Source: a virus. Taken from it: 64,000 nt of DNA. The stretch covers positions 1-64,000 of the IMG/VR virus record IMGVR_UViG_3300023313_000004. One strand, given 5' to 3'. The position numbers and the translations under genes are program-made. Each line of letters starts with the position of its first letter. The stretch's first letter is position 1. Shown piece after piece: positions 39,202 through 47,230 of this stretch. Below the pieces are notes generated by a model, which saw only the letters and a list, made by a program, of their open reading frames with translations, was not told the DNA's origin and did not search any database.

Positions 39202-39552
39202 TTACTTAAATGAGAATCTAGCATCAAACATAGTAACCACTTGTAGCTCATCCAGCTTCCAAGTGTGTAGGGCACTAGAAACGCCTGCAGTAGGCTTCCC
39301 ATTAGTGCATTTATCTATCTCTTTGAACACTACAGAGAACACGTCATACCTGTCTAATTTACCATTAGGTGTGCCAAGAGCATAATGCTTCGCTGCAAAG
39401 ACAAAAGCCTCTAGCTGCATCTTGGTTACAGTCCTTGACCTAGCATTTTCTAAGGTACTACCTTTAACGTACACAATAAGCTCATCGAACAATTCTTCTA
39501 AAGGGTAGGCACTACGAACCTCGCCCCTGCTTCTAAATCTAGTGATTGCCAT
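39202..39552 (-). CDS. Hypothetical protein next to sulfotransferase
   Basis: This 116-residue protein, mixed helix and strand, starts RFRSRGEVRSAYPLEELFDEL. No domain is recognised. The sulfotransferase gene overlaps its start. Confidence 0.6.
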   Translation of the reverse strand: MAITRFRSRGEVRSAYPLEELFDELIVYVKGSTLENARSRTVTKMQLEAFVFAAKHYALGTPNGKLDRYDVFSVVFKEIDKCTNGKPTAGVSSALHTWKLDELQVVTMFDARFSFK

Positions 39553-41056
39553 GTAAGACCTCTAATAACTCTGAAAGATATTTCTTATAGGGTGTCGCCC
39601 TGTTCACGCTAGAACTATACAAAGGCTTAACTACTTGGGCTAAGGACGCTGTACGCACGTTCCTTTTTAGGTTATAAAAGGATGTGCATCCCTCCTCAAA
39701 AGGTACCCCTATATAATTAAGAATGCCTTGGGTGGTCTCCCTCTGGTTAGTGACCATATCCTCATAGTTAACTTGATGTATCGTTCCTTTGGGAAGGATA
39801 CTGCCCCATAAGTCCATTAGCCATAGGTGGTGATTGTACTCCTTGCCTAACTCTGTTTGGTCAAAGGAATAATCATGCCTATGTGCAAAGAGGGTAGTAA
39901 GGCAAGAGAAACAGTTATCTACTGCATCTCTTTTACAATAAATAAATTTGGCAGTTGGGAACATTGCGTAGATAAGAGGGATAAACTTGTAGTTTGCAGG
40001 CATTTTATCCACCGCAAATTTAGTGTCAAAATGCCTCACCCTATCGGATAAGTATGTCTCTGCTAGGTCTTCTGGGCAGGAAGGAACATCACTACTATGC
40101 TGCGCCCAGAGCTTACTAAAATCATGGGCGGACTCTGATACAGACATTAGTTCCCCAAGGGCAGTAATATCACTATGGCTACCTAGTATCTGCTCTACCA
40201 AAGTAGTACCACTTCTTGGCATACCAAAAACAAATACTAAGGGGGATTCACCCTCTGTAGGAGGCATCTCTTTAAAGAAGTCCTTAGTGAATACCTCTTT
40301 ATACTTCGTAGCTATATCTTTATAGTTAGGATAATTAACCCTACTCTTCTTCACAGTGTCATTGGCGGTGTTGTACGCCCCCCAAGAACCCTCTACATCC
40401 CCTCTTTGCTCCAAGAGCCTACCTAGCCCATTATATAACATAGGTAATTTATCTTTAGGGGTGGAAAGCCTTGATAAGACCTCTCGTACTTTCGTCTCTG
40501 TGCATACAGAGGAAGCGGCATGGTCAAATAGAGGGAGTGCGTGGCAGTACGCTAGCCAAGAATCAGGCCTAGCAGAGATAATATCTTCAAGGTAAGAACA
40601 AGAGACTTTTATCTCAGAGCACTCAACTAATAACTCCGCCACCACCAATTTTAGTTCAAGGTTCTCTCCGCAGTTTATACCCCTCAATACTTCAGATGCT
40701 TTAATAGACTCAAATTCAGAGATAAGGGCTTTAGCATATCCTAGTCCTATACTAGCATCAAAGGGGTTAAGGGTGTATGCCCTCCCCATTAGAGAGGTAT
40801 CCCCCATTAGGCTGCCTACGATAATAAGGACACTAGGGTCATCACTATAAAGGCGTAGTAGTGTAGCAGCCACTTTTTTAGCTTCATCTATATGCCCCTG
40901 AGCGTGGGCAATTTGTGCCATACCTATCAAAGCATCCTTATTGTCTGGGTCTTGGGATAATACGATATTAAACCCCTGCTCCGCAGCGAGGGGGTTTCCT
41001 TGGTCTAAATACATGGTCGCGCTATTTAGGTGCTCTATAAGCTGCCCTTTTTTCAT
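39539..41056 (-). CDS. TPR-sulfotransferase fusion
   Basis: This is a 505-residue protein. Residues 1-240 are tetratricopeptide-like helices (AEQGFNIVLSQDPDN, AQIAHAQGHIDEA). Residues 270-500 are a sulfotransferase domain with the PAPS 5'-phosphosulfate loop VFGMPRSGTTLVEQI (276-290), a DKMPANYKFI catalytic-region motif and the 3'-phosphate motif FIYCKRDAVDNCFS. TPR-sulfotransferases in bacteria and tyrosylprotein sulfotransferases have this layout. It may sulfate a virion protein or a host surface molecule. It is embedded among virion genes. Confidence 0.9.
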   Translation of the reverse strand: MKKGQLIEHLNSATMYLDQGNPLAAEQGFNIVLSQDPDNKDALIGMAQIAHAQGHIDEAKKVAATLLRLYSDDPSVLIIVGSLMGDTSLMGRAYTLNPFDASIGLGYAKALISEFESIKASEVLRGINCGENLELKLVVAELLVECSEIKVSCSYLEDIISARPDSWLAYCHALPLFDHAASSVCTETKVREVLSRLSTPKDKLPMLYNGLGRLLEQRGDVEGSWGAYNTANDTVKKSRVNYPNYKDIATKYKEVFTKDFFKEMPPTEGESPLVFVFGMPRSGTTLVEQILGSHSDITALGELMSVSESAHDFSKLWAQHSSDVPSCPEDLAETYLSDRVRHFDTKFAVDKMPANYKFIPLIYAMFPTAKFIYCKRDAVDNCFSCLTTLFAHRHDYSFDQTELGKEYNHHLWLMDLWGSILPKGTIHQVNYEDMVTNQRETTQGILNYIGVPFEEGCTSFYNLKRNVRTASLAQVVKPLYSSSVNRATPYKKYLSELLEVLHGNH

Positions 41057-41469
41057 AGAGTTACACTCATAGAGGAGATAGATACTTTATCAGAGGTAGT
41101 AATGACTGTCCCAGCAGCCCCGTCTGCCAGCTCCATATCCGCACCTGAGCCTACAGCCCCAACATCCCCATCCATAATGTGGGCGGCTAAGGAAGGCACA
41201 ATATTGTCGTACATTCTGAACCATGTAGCTGACCCATTAGCATCCCCTAGTAAATCGGAGGCGGTTGCGTTTAGGGTCGCTGTGCGTAAAACAGAAGCAT
41301 TAAATGGCGATGCACTTAATGGTATAGTTGCTAAGGTTATGCCTGTGGCGGCAGTGTCAGGTGTTAAAGGTCTAACCCCAGTGCGTAGCTCTAAGCAGCC
41401 ATTGGAGAAAGGTATTAGGAAGGAATCTATAGCTGTATTCGCCCCCAAAATTGAAATAGAATAAGCCAT
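41053..41469 (-). CDS. Virion protein, paralogue of 41529-41948
   Basis: This 138-residue beta-rich protein shares its overall layout with 41529-41948: a short-strand N terminus, a central A/T-rich region and a C-terminal GT.ITTSD.VSIS.M strand. This is probably a tandem duplication. A decoration or tail accessory role is likely, and no enzyme motif is present. Confidence 0.6.
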   Translation of the reverse strand: MAYSISILGANTAIDSFLIPFSNGCLELRTGVRPLTPDTAATGITLATIPLSASPFNASVLRTATLNATASDLLGDANGSATWFRMYDNIVPSLAAHIMDGDVGAVGSGADMELADGAAGTVITTSDKVSISSMSVTL

Positions 41470-41491
41470 TATTAGTCCTCTAAATGATTAA

Positions 41492-41520
41492 GAAAAAAGG
41501 AGGGCTGTGAAGCCCCCCCT
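41492..41520 (-). terminator. Rho-independent terminator
   Basis: On the minus strand a GGGGGGGCT-TCAC-AGCCCTCC stem (one mismatch) is followed by TTTTTTCTT. It lies after 41529-41948 and before 41053-41469. Confidence 0.75.
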
Positions 41521-41528
41521 AGTGGGTA

Positions 41529-41948
41529 TTATGCGTTACCAGCTGTGCGAGTCAAAGTGTTAATGTTTACCGTTTGAGTATTAGCTACAGATACGTTATC
41601 CATAGTCATATCACCACCACCGCCTGTAGCAGTTACCGTTCCTTGCTCATGGCATACTGTGCCTGCTGAGTCATAGATACGGTAGGCTAACACTGCTGTA
41701 CCTGCTGCGGCTGCTGCGATACCAGTAACGGTAAACGGTGCGCCCAAGATAGTTTTTGCACCTGCTGATGCAGTAGTAGACCAATCTGCAGGTAGTGTGC
41801 CTGTAGCGATAGAGACAGCTGTAGGTGCTGTACCGCAGTTTACAGGGTTTGCTCCGTCATATAAACGAACAATAGGAGAGGTACCAATAGTGGTCTCCCA
41901 TGCGTCTAGCTGAGCATTTCTTACGGATACTGAATATTGTAATGCCAT
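41529..41948 (-). CDS. Small virion protein (decoration-like)
   Basis: This 139-residue protein has LQYSVSVRNAQLDAWETTIGTSP near its start and a GTVTATGGGGDMTMDNV segment near its end. I recognise this pattern from widespread small phage structural proteins, although the exact role varies. It has its own AGGAGG site and is followed by a terminator, suggesting high expression. Confidence 0.7.
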   Translation of the reverse strand: MALQYSVSVRNAQLDAWETTIGTSPIVRLYDGANPVNCGTAPTAVSIATGTLPADWSTTASAGAKTILGAPFTVTGIAAAAAGTAVLAYRIYDSAGTVCHEQGTVTATGGGGDMTMDNVSVANTQTVNINTLTRTAGNA

Positions 41949-42002
41949 GGCGTATAGCCTCCTTACTTAAGTGCGACCAACCCTAGATGCCCCGAATAGT
42001 CT

Positions 42003-42410
42003 TTACAACTCTCTTACGATAGGAGGGTCGCCCTTCCTACGGTGGGGGTACAAGGCTAAACCTTCTTCCCCTAGCACAATAAACCTACGAATAGCTATGA
42101 TATATGCGTAGGCAAATAGCGTTAGAGACAGGGAGAGCAGTTCTTCTACAATAGCATAGGCCTTATCCTCAGGGGCTATTAGGGTATAATAAATATGCAG
42201 TGTTTGTAATACACAGACTAGGGATGCCGCGACTGCACCTGAGAACACTACAAGGATATTAGCATACATCTGTAGCCTTTCGTACACACTACGTTGGGGG
42301 TTGTTTGAGTATTGTTCCTTAGGTTGAGTATAAATATTAGCTAGCTTATATAGTAGGCAGATACACCCTATGTATGCGGCTAGGTTTATTATATCAATAT
42401 ATAGGTACAC
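42003..42410 (-). CDS. Polytopic membrane protein
   Basis: This 135-residue protein has three hydrophobic segments (about 5-25, 53-72 and 92-110). Its function is unknown. It could be a holin-like or superinfection-related protein, but no signature is seen. It overlaps nothing and lies 2 bp from 42413-42730. Confidence 0.65.
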   Translation of the reverse strand: MYLYIDIINLAAYIGCICLLYKLANIYTQPKEQYSNNPQRSVYERLQMYANILVVFSGAVAASLVCVLQTLHIYYTLIAPEDKAYAIVEELLSLSLTLFAYAYIIAIRRFIVLGEEGLALYPHRRKGDPPIVREL

Positions 42411-42412
42411 CC

Positions 42413-42730
42413 TTAGCTCTTCCCTACTGCGACTAGAGCCGCTGCTGCGAAGCCCAGAAATATTATAGCAGCAATACTTTTTCCTAATGAGGAGAAGAAC
42501 CCTTCCCCCATACTATCCATCCTATGCATCCAAGTCTGAAGAAACTTATGCTCCTCGTCATGGGTGGTGTGTAGCTCCGCCTTTATAACCTCTGCCACTC
42601 TTCTTAGCTCTGAGGCTTCGTGCTCTTGTATCATTACTTTTACAGCGGCAAGAGTCTCTTCCCTAGACCTAGAGTGTTCTTCCTTAATAAGTTGCATAAG
42701 TACCTGTAAGTCTGAGCCCTCAATAGCCAC
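42413..42730 (-). CDS. Coiled-coil protein with C-terminal membrane anchor
   Basis: In this 105-residue protein, residues 1-75 are a charged helix with heptads, and residues 85-103 (AAIIFLGFAAAALVAVG) form a membrane anchor. This tail-anchored layout occurs in phage lysis regulators and in membrane scaffolds. There is no direct evidence for either role. Confidence 0.65.
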   Translation of the reverse strand: MAIEGSDLQVLMQLIKEEHSRSREETLAAVKVMIQEHEASELRRVAEVIKAELHTTHDEEHKFLQTWMHRMDSMGEGFFSSLGKSIAAIIFLGFAAAALVAVGKS

Positions 42731-42734
42731 CCTA

Positions 42735-43052
42735 CTACACCTGTACTTGTACTACTACAGCACCTGTACCTGTTCTAACTGCCTGCACAAAGTTGTACTT
42801 AGCTGGGAGAACGTAAAGAGACCCTACGGTGGTCAAAGCAGCAACTGTATAAATATCTACCCATGGGGCGAGGGGGGTTAACTTAGCCTGTACCACTACG
42901 GATGTAGCTGCAGGGGTAGGGGATACTTGGACTATACTAGGGGCAGAGGCCACCAAAGATGTGTTAGCGTCTATACCTGTAATAGCTAGGGCTGTATCTA
43001 GTATCGTGTATGCAGGGCTCTCCTGCTTATCTTGCATAGTAATTAAAGGCAT
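42735..43052 (-). CDS. Hypothetical virion protein
   Basis: The start at ATG 43052 has GGAGAG upstream. This is a 105-residue beta-rich protein with Thr/Val/Ala repeats and no known motif. It lies between tail-tip genes and membrane-protein genes. Confidence 0.6.
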   Translation of the reverse strand: MPLITMQDKQESPAYTILDTALAITGIDANTSLVASAPSIVQVSPTPAATSVVVQAKLTPLAPWVDIYTVAALTTVGSLYVLPAKYNFVQAVRTGTGAVVVQVQV

Positions 43053-43100
43053 ATATCTCTCCAAAGTGTTGCGCTACGGTAGCCCCTCCTAGGGGGGCAA

Positions 43101-43325
43101 TCAAATATAGAATATGGGCAGGGTGCTAACCCCTTTTACTTGTCCTGTGATAATACCATTCCTCACCCTTACATCCACACCTACAGGGTGCGACCCCTCT
43201 AATTCCACCGTACCCTTGATGGTAGAAAGGAGGACTTTAGACCCCTGACTAGATAGGACGGTGCCAGTATAAGAATCCCCCGATGATAATAGGAGTCTTA
43301 AGGACGCTAGGCTGTTAGTAGGCAT
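43101..43325 (-). CDS. Small tail-tip protein
   Basis: The start at ATG 43325 overlaps the stop of 43315-43620. This 74-residue protein looks like a small beta barrel (GDSYTGTVLSSQGSKVLLSTIKGTVEL). No family is recognised. Confidence 0.55.
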   Translation of the reverse strand: MPTNSLASLRLLLSSGDSYTGTVLSSQGSKVLLSTIKGTVELEGSHPVGVDVRVRNGIITGQVKGVSTLPIFYI

Positions 43326-43620
43326 ATCTAAGGACTTGTAACTCTGTAACTGTATCTGTAGCACTGCTTAGGTGTCTTATGCGGATTATCTTGCCTCTCC
43401 ATGAAGACCCTGTGAGGGCATCAAAGGCTTCCAACAACATACCCCTAACAACCCCTGCGCTATAAATAACCGTCAAAGTTACGGTACTACCCGCCAAAGA
43501 ATTGGCATCTAGCTCACTAGCACCTCTAGCCAAGGCTACGGAGGTGGTAGAAAGAAGGGGGGACACTATGCCTTCACCAAAGGTACTTCCCCCCACCCTA
43601 GATACAACAATATCTATCAT
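43315..43620 (-). CDS. Tail-tip protein
   Basis: This is a 101-residue beta-rich protein in a run of overlapping genes downstream of the hub. It has a WRGKIIRIRHLSS strand pair. A distal-tail or hub partner role is inferred from position. Confidence 0.55.
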   Translation of the reverse strand: MIDIVVSRVGGSTFGEGIVSPLLSTTSVALARGASELDANSLAGSTVTLTVIYSAGVVRGMLLEAFDALTGSSWRGKIIRIRHLSSATDTVTELQVLRYAY

Positions 43621-44135
43621 ACAATAGGGTCTATAGAGGCGTTGCCAGTAATATATACTACTATGGAGAACACTGATTCTCCTCCCATAGTGGCAGGAGA
43701 TGCAATTTTAAATGCTTCAAAACCAGTAGTGTACACTACTTTTAATGCCCCTACTCCTGTCGTAGAAGCCACAAGTTGGTTCTCCTCTGTAACAGTTATG
43801 GAGCCTAGGCTTTTCCCTAGCCATGTGAAGCTACTAAGGGATTTTACAGGTTTGCTAGAGGTAGCAACATTAGAACCCGCATATGTGAGTATCTCTGTTA
43901 CCTCCATAGTCCCAGAACCCATACTAATAACAGAACCATAAGAGGCCTCCTGAGTTATCAGGTTTTGGGATACTGAAGCAGTGGTGTATAGTAGGTAATA
44001 TGCATCGTCTCCCGGAAAAAAAGAGGTCTTGCCTTTGTTATATCCGTCTGCCCTACCGTCTATTTCTGCAGAAAGTATGCCTGTGGCATCTAAGGTACCA
44101 AATTGGACTACTATGCTAGTGGTTACTTCACCCAT
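43617..44135 (-). CDS. Tail-tip protein
   Basis: This 172-residue, Ser/Thr-rich, beta-rich protein has its start overlapping the hub stop (TAATG). No motif is known. It is part of the hub gene cluster. Confidence 0.55.
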   Translation of the reverse strand: MGEVTTSIVVQFGTLDATGILSAEIDGRADGYNKGKTSFFPGDDAYYLLYTTASVSQNLITQEASYGSVISMGSGTMEVTEILTYAGSNVATSSKPVKSLSSFTWLGKSLGSITVTEENQLVASTTGVGALKVVYTTGFEAFKIASPATMGGESVFSIVVYITGNASIDPIV

Positions 44136-46057
44136 TACGTTGCCTCCACGACAAATTGTGCTTTACTTCCTACTACGCCAGAAACTCGATACTTTTGGTA
44201 CTTAGTGGCGTATGTTACCTCTGCTAAGGACTCTGAAGGTGTGCTGGACGTTAATGTGTTGCTTCCAGCGACAAAAGTAACGCCGCCTAACGGAACATTC
44301 AACCAAAGCACCTTGGATAGGGTATAGATAGGCTTGCTTAGGGAGGCACTACCCCTAACAAATTCCACCGTTTCTGTTAGTGTCTCAGAGACCCTACCCT
44401 TGTTTACCATAGTGGTGTTTGCACCAGAGGTGTGACGCACAGAGTAGTTACTTCTTAGTGGGCTCAAAAAGACTTTTAAGTCCCCTACTGAGGGGTCTAG
44501 CTGGTCAGCTTTATATTCTGCACTATCCCCGTATGATGCATCAGAATCAGCTATCCGTATCTTATCGAATTTTTTGGTGATATTAGCTGATTCTGAGGAA
44601 GAAAGGACATCCGTATAGTCACTATATACCCTATCTGGGACATGCTCTGCATATTGTTGTACAGGTATAGGGAATTTCTTTCTGGCATACAGCTTCCCAT
44701 CAGGGGCGCACTCCAGAACCCCCCCAGCGGCGGTCACTATATTTTTTACTATAGATAAAGGGGCTGCGCTAGAGGCACTCAATCTGTTAGGGGGGATAAT
44801 CCAATCCACAATACCCCAAGTAACAGTACCTACCCCCAGTAACTCATCTGCGACACTACTTGCTAATGTGGGGGTGCTCCATACTTTAGTCACAGCCTCG
44901 GCATAGTCACCTGTGTAGAGGATAGTGGGGCTAATACCTGTAACAGTAAACGTCCTCTCGGAGGGGGAGGACTGACCCCTAGATTTAGAGGGGGTAATCA
45001 TAGCGTACACTTCCCCCATTAAGTGCAGGGAAAAAGGCTCCCCTAGCACAAAAAGGGCTAAAGCCCCTTCTGAGACCAAGCCTAAAGTACAGTTCCATGC
45101 AGGGTTGCCCTCCTCCGCTACTACCTCCGCAGATAACAAGGGTATCTTTGCATTGCCTATCATAACGTAGGGGGGGATATTTGTTATAGTGGTAGTAGCC
45201 TCATCTCTTAAGCTCCATCTCCCAGAGATAGACGTAGAGACTTTGTTACCTGTACCAAGGGAGTAAGGTATATCGACTCCTGCCTCCACAGGAAAGGTGA
45301 AGTCACATAATGACTGAAGGCTAGAAGCGGCTACGCTCCGTAGGGTATAGGGCATACTAATATGCGAGCCAAGAGTAAGACTAAGAACATCATATCCTAT
45401 GGCCACATCAGACCCAACCACACTTGCATTACTATATTGAAAAGATACTGACCCCTGCGTAGTGCTCCGTAATGAGTAAAGGCTCTGGGTGTAGGCTGCT
45501 ACAGTCACAGAGTTCCCATACACCCCCGTATTAGAGGAGGCAACCTTACTTCTTAGGGTGTACACCCCTCCTGTAGAAGACAATACGGTAGCAGCGTTGG
45601 AGTAGGTAGATTTTGCTGTGGAGGACACTTTGCTCCTTAAAGTATAACTGCTCCCCACAGAGGCAGATACGGTAGTACTATCGGAGTATGTTGTTAGGGC
45701 GGAGGAGGCAACCTTACTTCTTAGGGTGTACTGGGCGGAGGCACTGGAGGCTACCGTAGCGGCATCACCATAGACCCCCGTAGTACTAGACCCTGTGATA
45801 CCAGTGTAGGTGGATGTTAGGCTACCCTCTACTGGGGTGTATAATAAAAGGTCATATACTCCCAGACCCCCACCACTATACACCTTAGAGGTGGATATAT
45901 AAGGCAAGGCTAAAGAGCTGCCCATAGGAGCACTCCAATTACCCTTAAGTGCAGAGGATACCAGCAGCCCATATTCCGAGGGGAGGGCACTACCTACCCT
46001 AACCACCATGGCTGACCCATTTATATACCCAGCATTTATTGCACTTATATTAGGCAT
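44135..46057 (-). CDS. Hub-like tail protein with N-terminal YTLRS repeats
   Basis: This is a 640-residue protein. Residues about 85-270 hold repeats alternating TY(S/G)..(T)V.(S/A)S and YTLRSKV.SS at roughly 20-residue spacing, a beta-rich stalk seen in some tail-tip proteins. From about 290 (YVMIGNAKIPLLSAEV, FTVTGISPTILY, IVKNIVTAAGGVLECAPDGKLYARK) it resembles phage hub and late-control-D-type proteins that form the tail tip ring. It is adjacent to the sulfotransferase gene. Confidence 0.7.
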   Translation of the reverse strand: MPNISAINAGYINGSAMVVRVGSALPSEYGLLVSSALKGNWSAPMGSSLALPYISTSKVYSGGGLGVYDLLLYTPVEGSLTSTYTGITGSSTTGVYGDAATVASSASAQYTLRSKVASSALTTYSDSTTVSASVGSSYTLRSKVSSTAKSTYSNAATVLSSTGGVYTLRSKVASSNTGVYGNSVTVAAYTQSLYSLRSTTQGSVSFQYSNASVVGSDVAIGYDVLSLTLGSHISMPYTLRSVAASSLQSLCDFTFPVEAGVDIPYSLGTGNKVSTSISGRWSLRDEATTTITNIPPYVMIGNAKIPLLSAEVVAEEGNPAWNCTLGLVSEGALALFVLGEPFSLHLMGEVYAMITPSKSRGQSSPSERTFTVTGISPTILYTGDYAEAVTKVWSTPTLASSVADELLGVGTVTWGIVDWIIPPNRLSASSAAPLSIVKNIVTAAGGVLECAPDGKLYARKKFPIPVQQYAEHVPDRVYSDYTDVLSSSESANITKKFDKIRIADSDASYGDSAEYKADQLDPSVGDLKVFLSPLRSNYSVRHTSGANTTMVNKGRVSETLTETVEFVRGSASLSKPIYTLSKVLWLNVPLGGVTFVAGSNTLTSSTPSESLAEVTYATKYQKYRVSGVVGSKAQFVVEAT

Positions 46058-46103
46058 AGAAACCCCTCATCAAAAAAGCCCACTTTACAGGGTCATAATA
46101 CTA

Positions 46104-46913
46104 TTATCTATCGGGGTAGAATAACTCATAGAACCATGAGCCTCTGGCTTTTATATCAGAGCTTATATGCTCCCCTAGTATATCGTCCCAGTCTGTGGGG
46201 GGCGCGGATACAGAACCCTGTACCTCATGCTCTCCGTAGGGGGCATGAATATGGTCATGCTCGAAGGTAGTCCCCACTACCCCCTCATAAGTGTGCCCCT
46301 CAAACCATGGCAGACCGCAGTAATCATACACTCTTTTTAGCTCTCGCTCTGGGTCAGCACCCAAGTCCTCCGCTCTTACCACTAGCATACTAGAAAGAAA
46401 CCCTCTCTGGTGTGCTTCCAATAACATTTCTAACGCATTACCTAGGGGGGAGTCAGAGAGATACCCCTCCACCCTATTTTGCAGGGTAATACCTTTGTTA
46501 TCCTTCCCTAGCGGTGTAAGAAGAGTAGGATTGCCTCTATGTAACTTTTCTAAACTGGCAACACACCCTCTAATATCCCTAATAGGAACTATCACTTTTG
46601 GTTGGGGGTACATTGCTAGCAGAAGGTCAAACTTCCCTAACCAACCCCTACTCTTATCAAAACATTCGCCTTTAGCTGTGTCTGCAAAGTAACCTCGTAC
46701 TACTCCTCTCATAGCACCTAGCATACTCCTATCTAAGGTGTCCTTATCTAGGGCTCTACAGGTAGAGGAGTTACTCCTTGTCCCCACCATACCAGTAAGT
46801 AGCTCCACAAGGGGGCTAGTAGGTGTGGTGTGGAACTCAGGGTTTTGTGCCAATAATGCAGTCAAGATAGTGGAGTTAGACCTAGGGAGTCCTCCTAGGA
46901 AGTGTACCGTCAT
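46104..46913 (-). CDS. Sulfotransferase
   Basis: This 269-residue protein begins with the PAPS-binding loop FLGGLPRSNSTILTALL (5-21), followed by PKVIVPIRDIRGCVASLEKL, which matches the strand and helix carrying the 3'-phosphate-binding Arg and Ser. Residues 190-205 include the RVYDYCGLPW segment typical of the family. It lies between the hub gene and a fibre-associated gene. Its substrate could be tail-protein tyrosines or host glycans. Confidence 0.85.
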   Translation of the reverse strand: MTVHFLGGLPRSNSTILTALLAQNPEFHTTPTSPLVELLTGMVGTRSNSSTCRALDKDTLDRSMLGAMRGVVRGYFADTAKGECFDKSRGWLGKFDLLLAMYPQPKVIVPIRDIRGCVASLEKLHRGNPTLLTPLGKDNKGITLQNRVEGYLSDSPLGNALEMLLEAHQRGFLSSMLVVRAEDLGADPERELKRVYDYCGLPWFEGHTYEGVVGTTFEHDHIHAPYGEHEVQGSVSAPPTDWDDILGEHISSDIKARGSWFYELFYPDR

Positions 46914-47230
46914 ATATCCACTGCCCCAACGTAATCCCCTTGTTTAAGTATCCCATAGCATTTTTTTAAAATATCCGAGGTGAGGACACCCGTAGTTGGG
47001 GGGTTAAGGGATACAGGGGTTGCAACCTCATCTAGGTGGGAAAAAGGGACTATCTTCCTCTCTTTAGACAAAGGAGTAGGGATATATTCTACTGCAGGGG
47101 AGGTACTCCCAGAGGGGATACTGTGGGTAAACACCCTAAAGCCCACTTTCTTCTCATCGTTATTAACCCTCACCACTGCTATGCGTACTACAGTTTCCAC
47201 CCCATTAGTATCTGTAACTAATAATGCCAT
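46910..47230 (-). CDS. Small protein next to the large fibre
   Basis: This 106-residue protein overlaps the start of the sulfotransferase and the stop of the large fibre. The N-terminal part is beta-rich and the C-terminal 40 residues are helical. Possible fibre chaperone by position only. Confidence 0.55.
   Translation of the reverse strand: MALLVTDTNGVETVVRIAVVRVNNDEKKVGFRVFTHSIPSGSTSPAVEYIPTPLSKERKIVPFSHLDEVATPVSLNPPTTGVLTSDILKKCYGILKQGDYVGAVDI

Noticed and set aside
34132-46057. Diversity-generating retroelement acting on fibre or repeat genes
   Set aside because: No reverse transcriptase and no template/variable repeat pair seen in the window.
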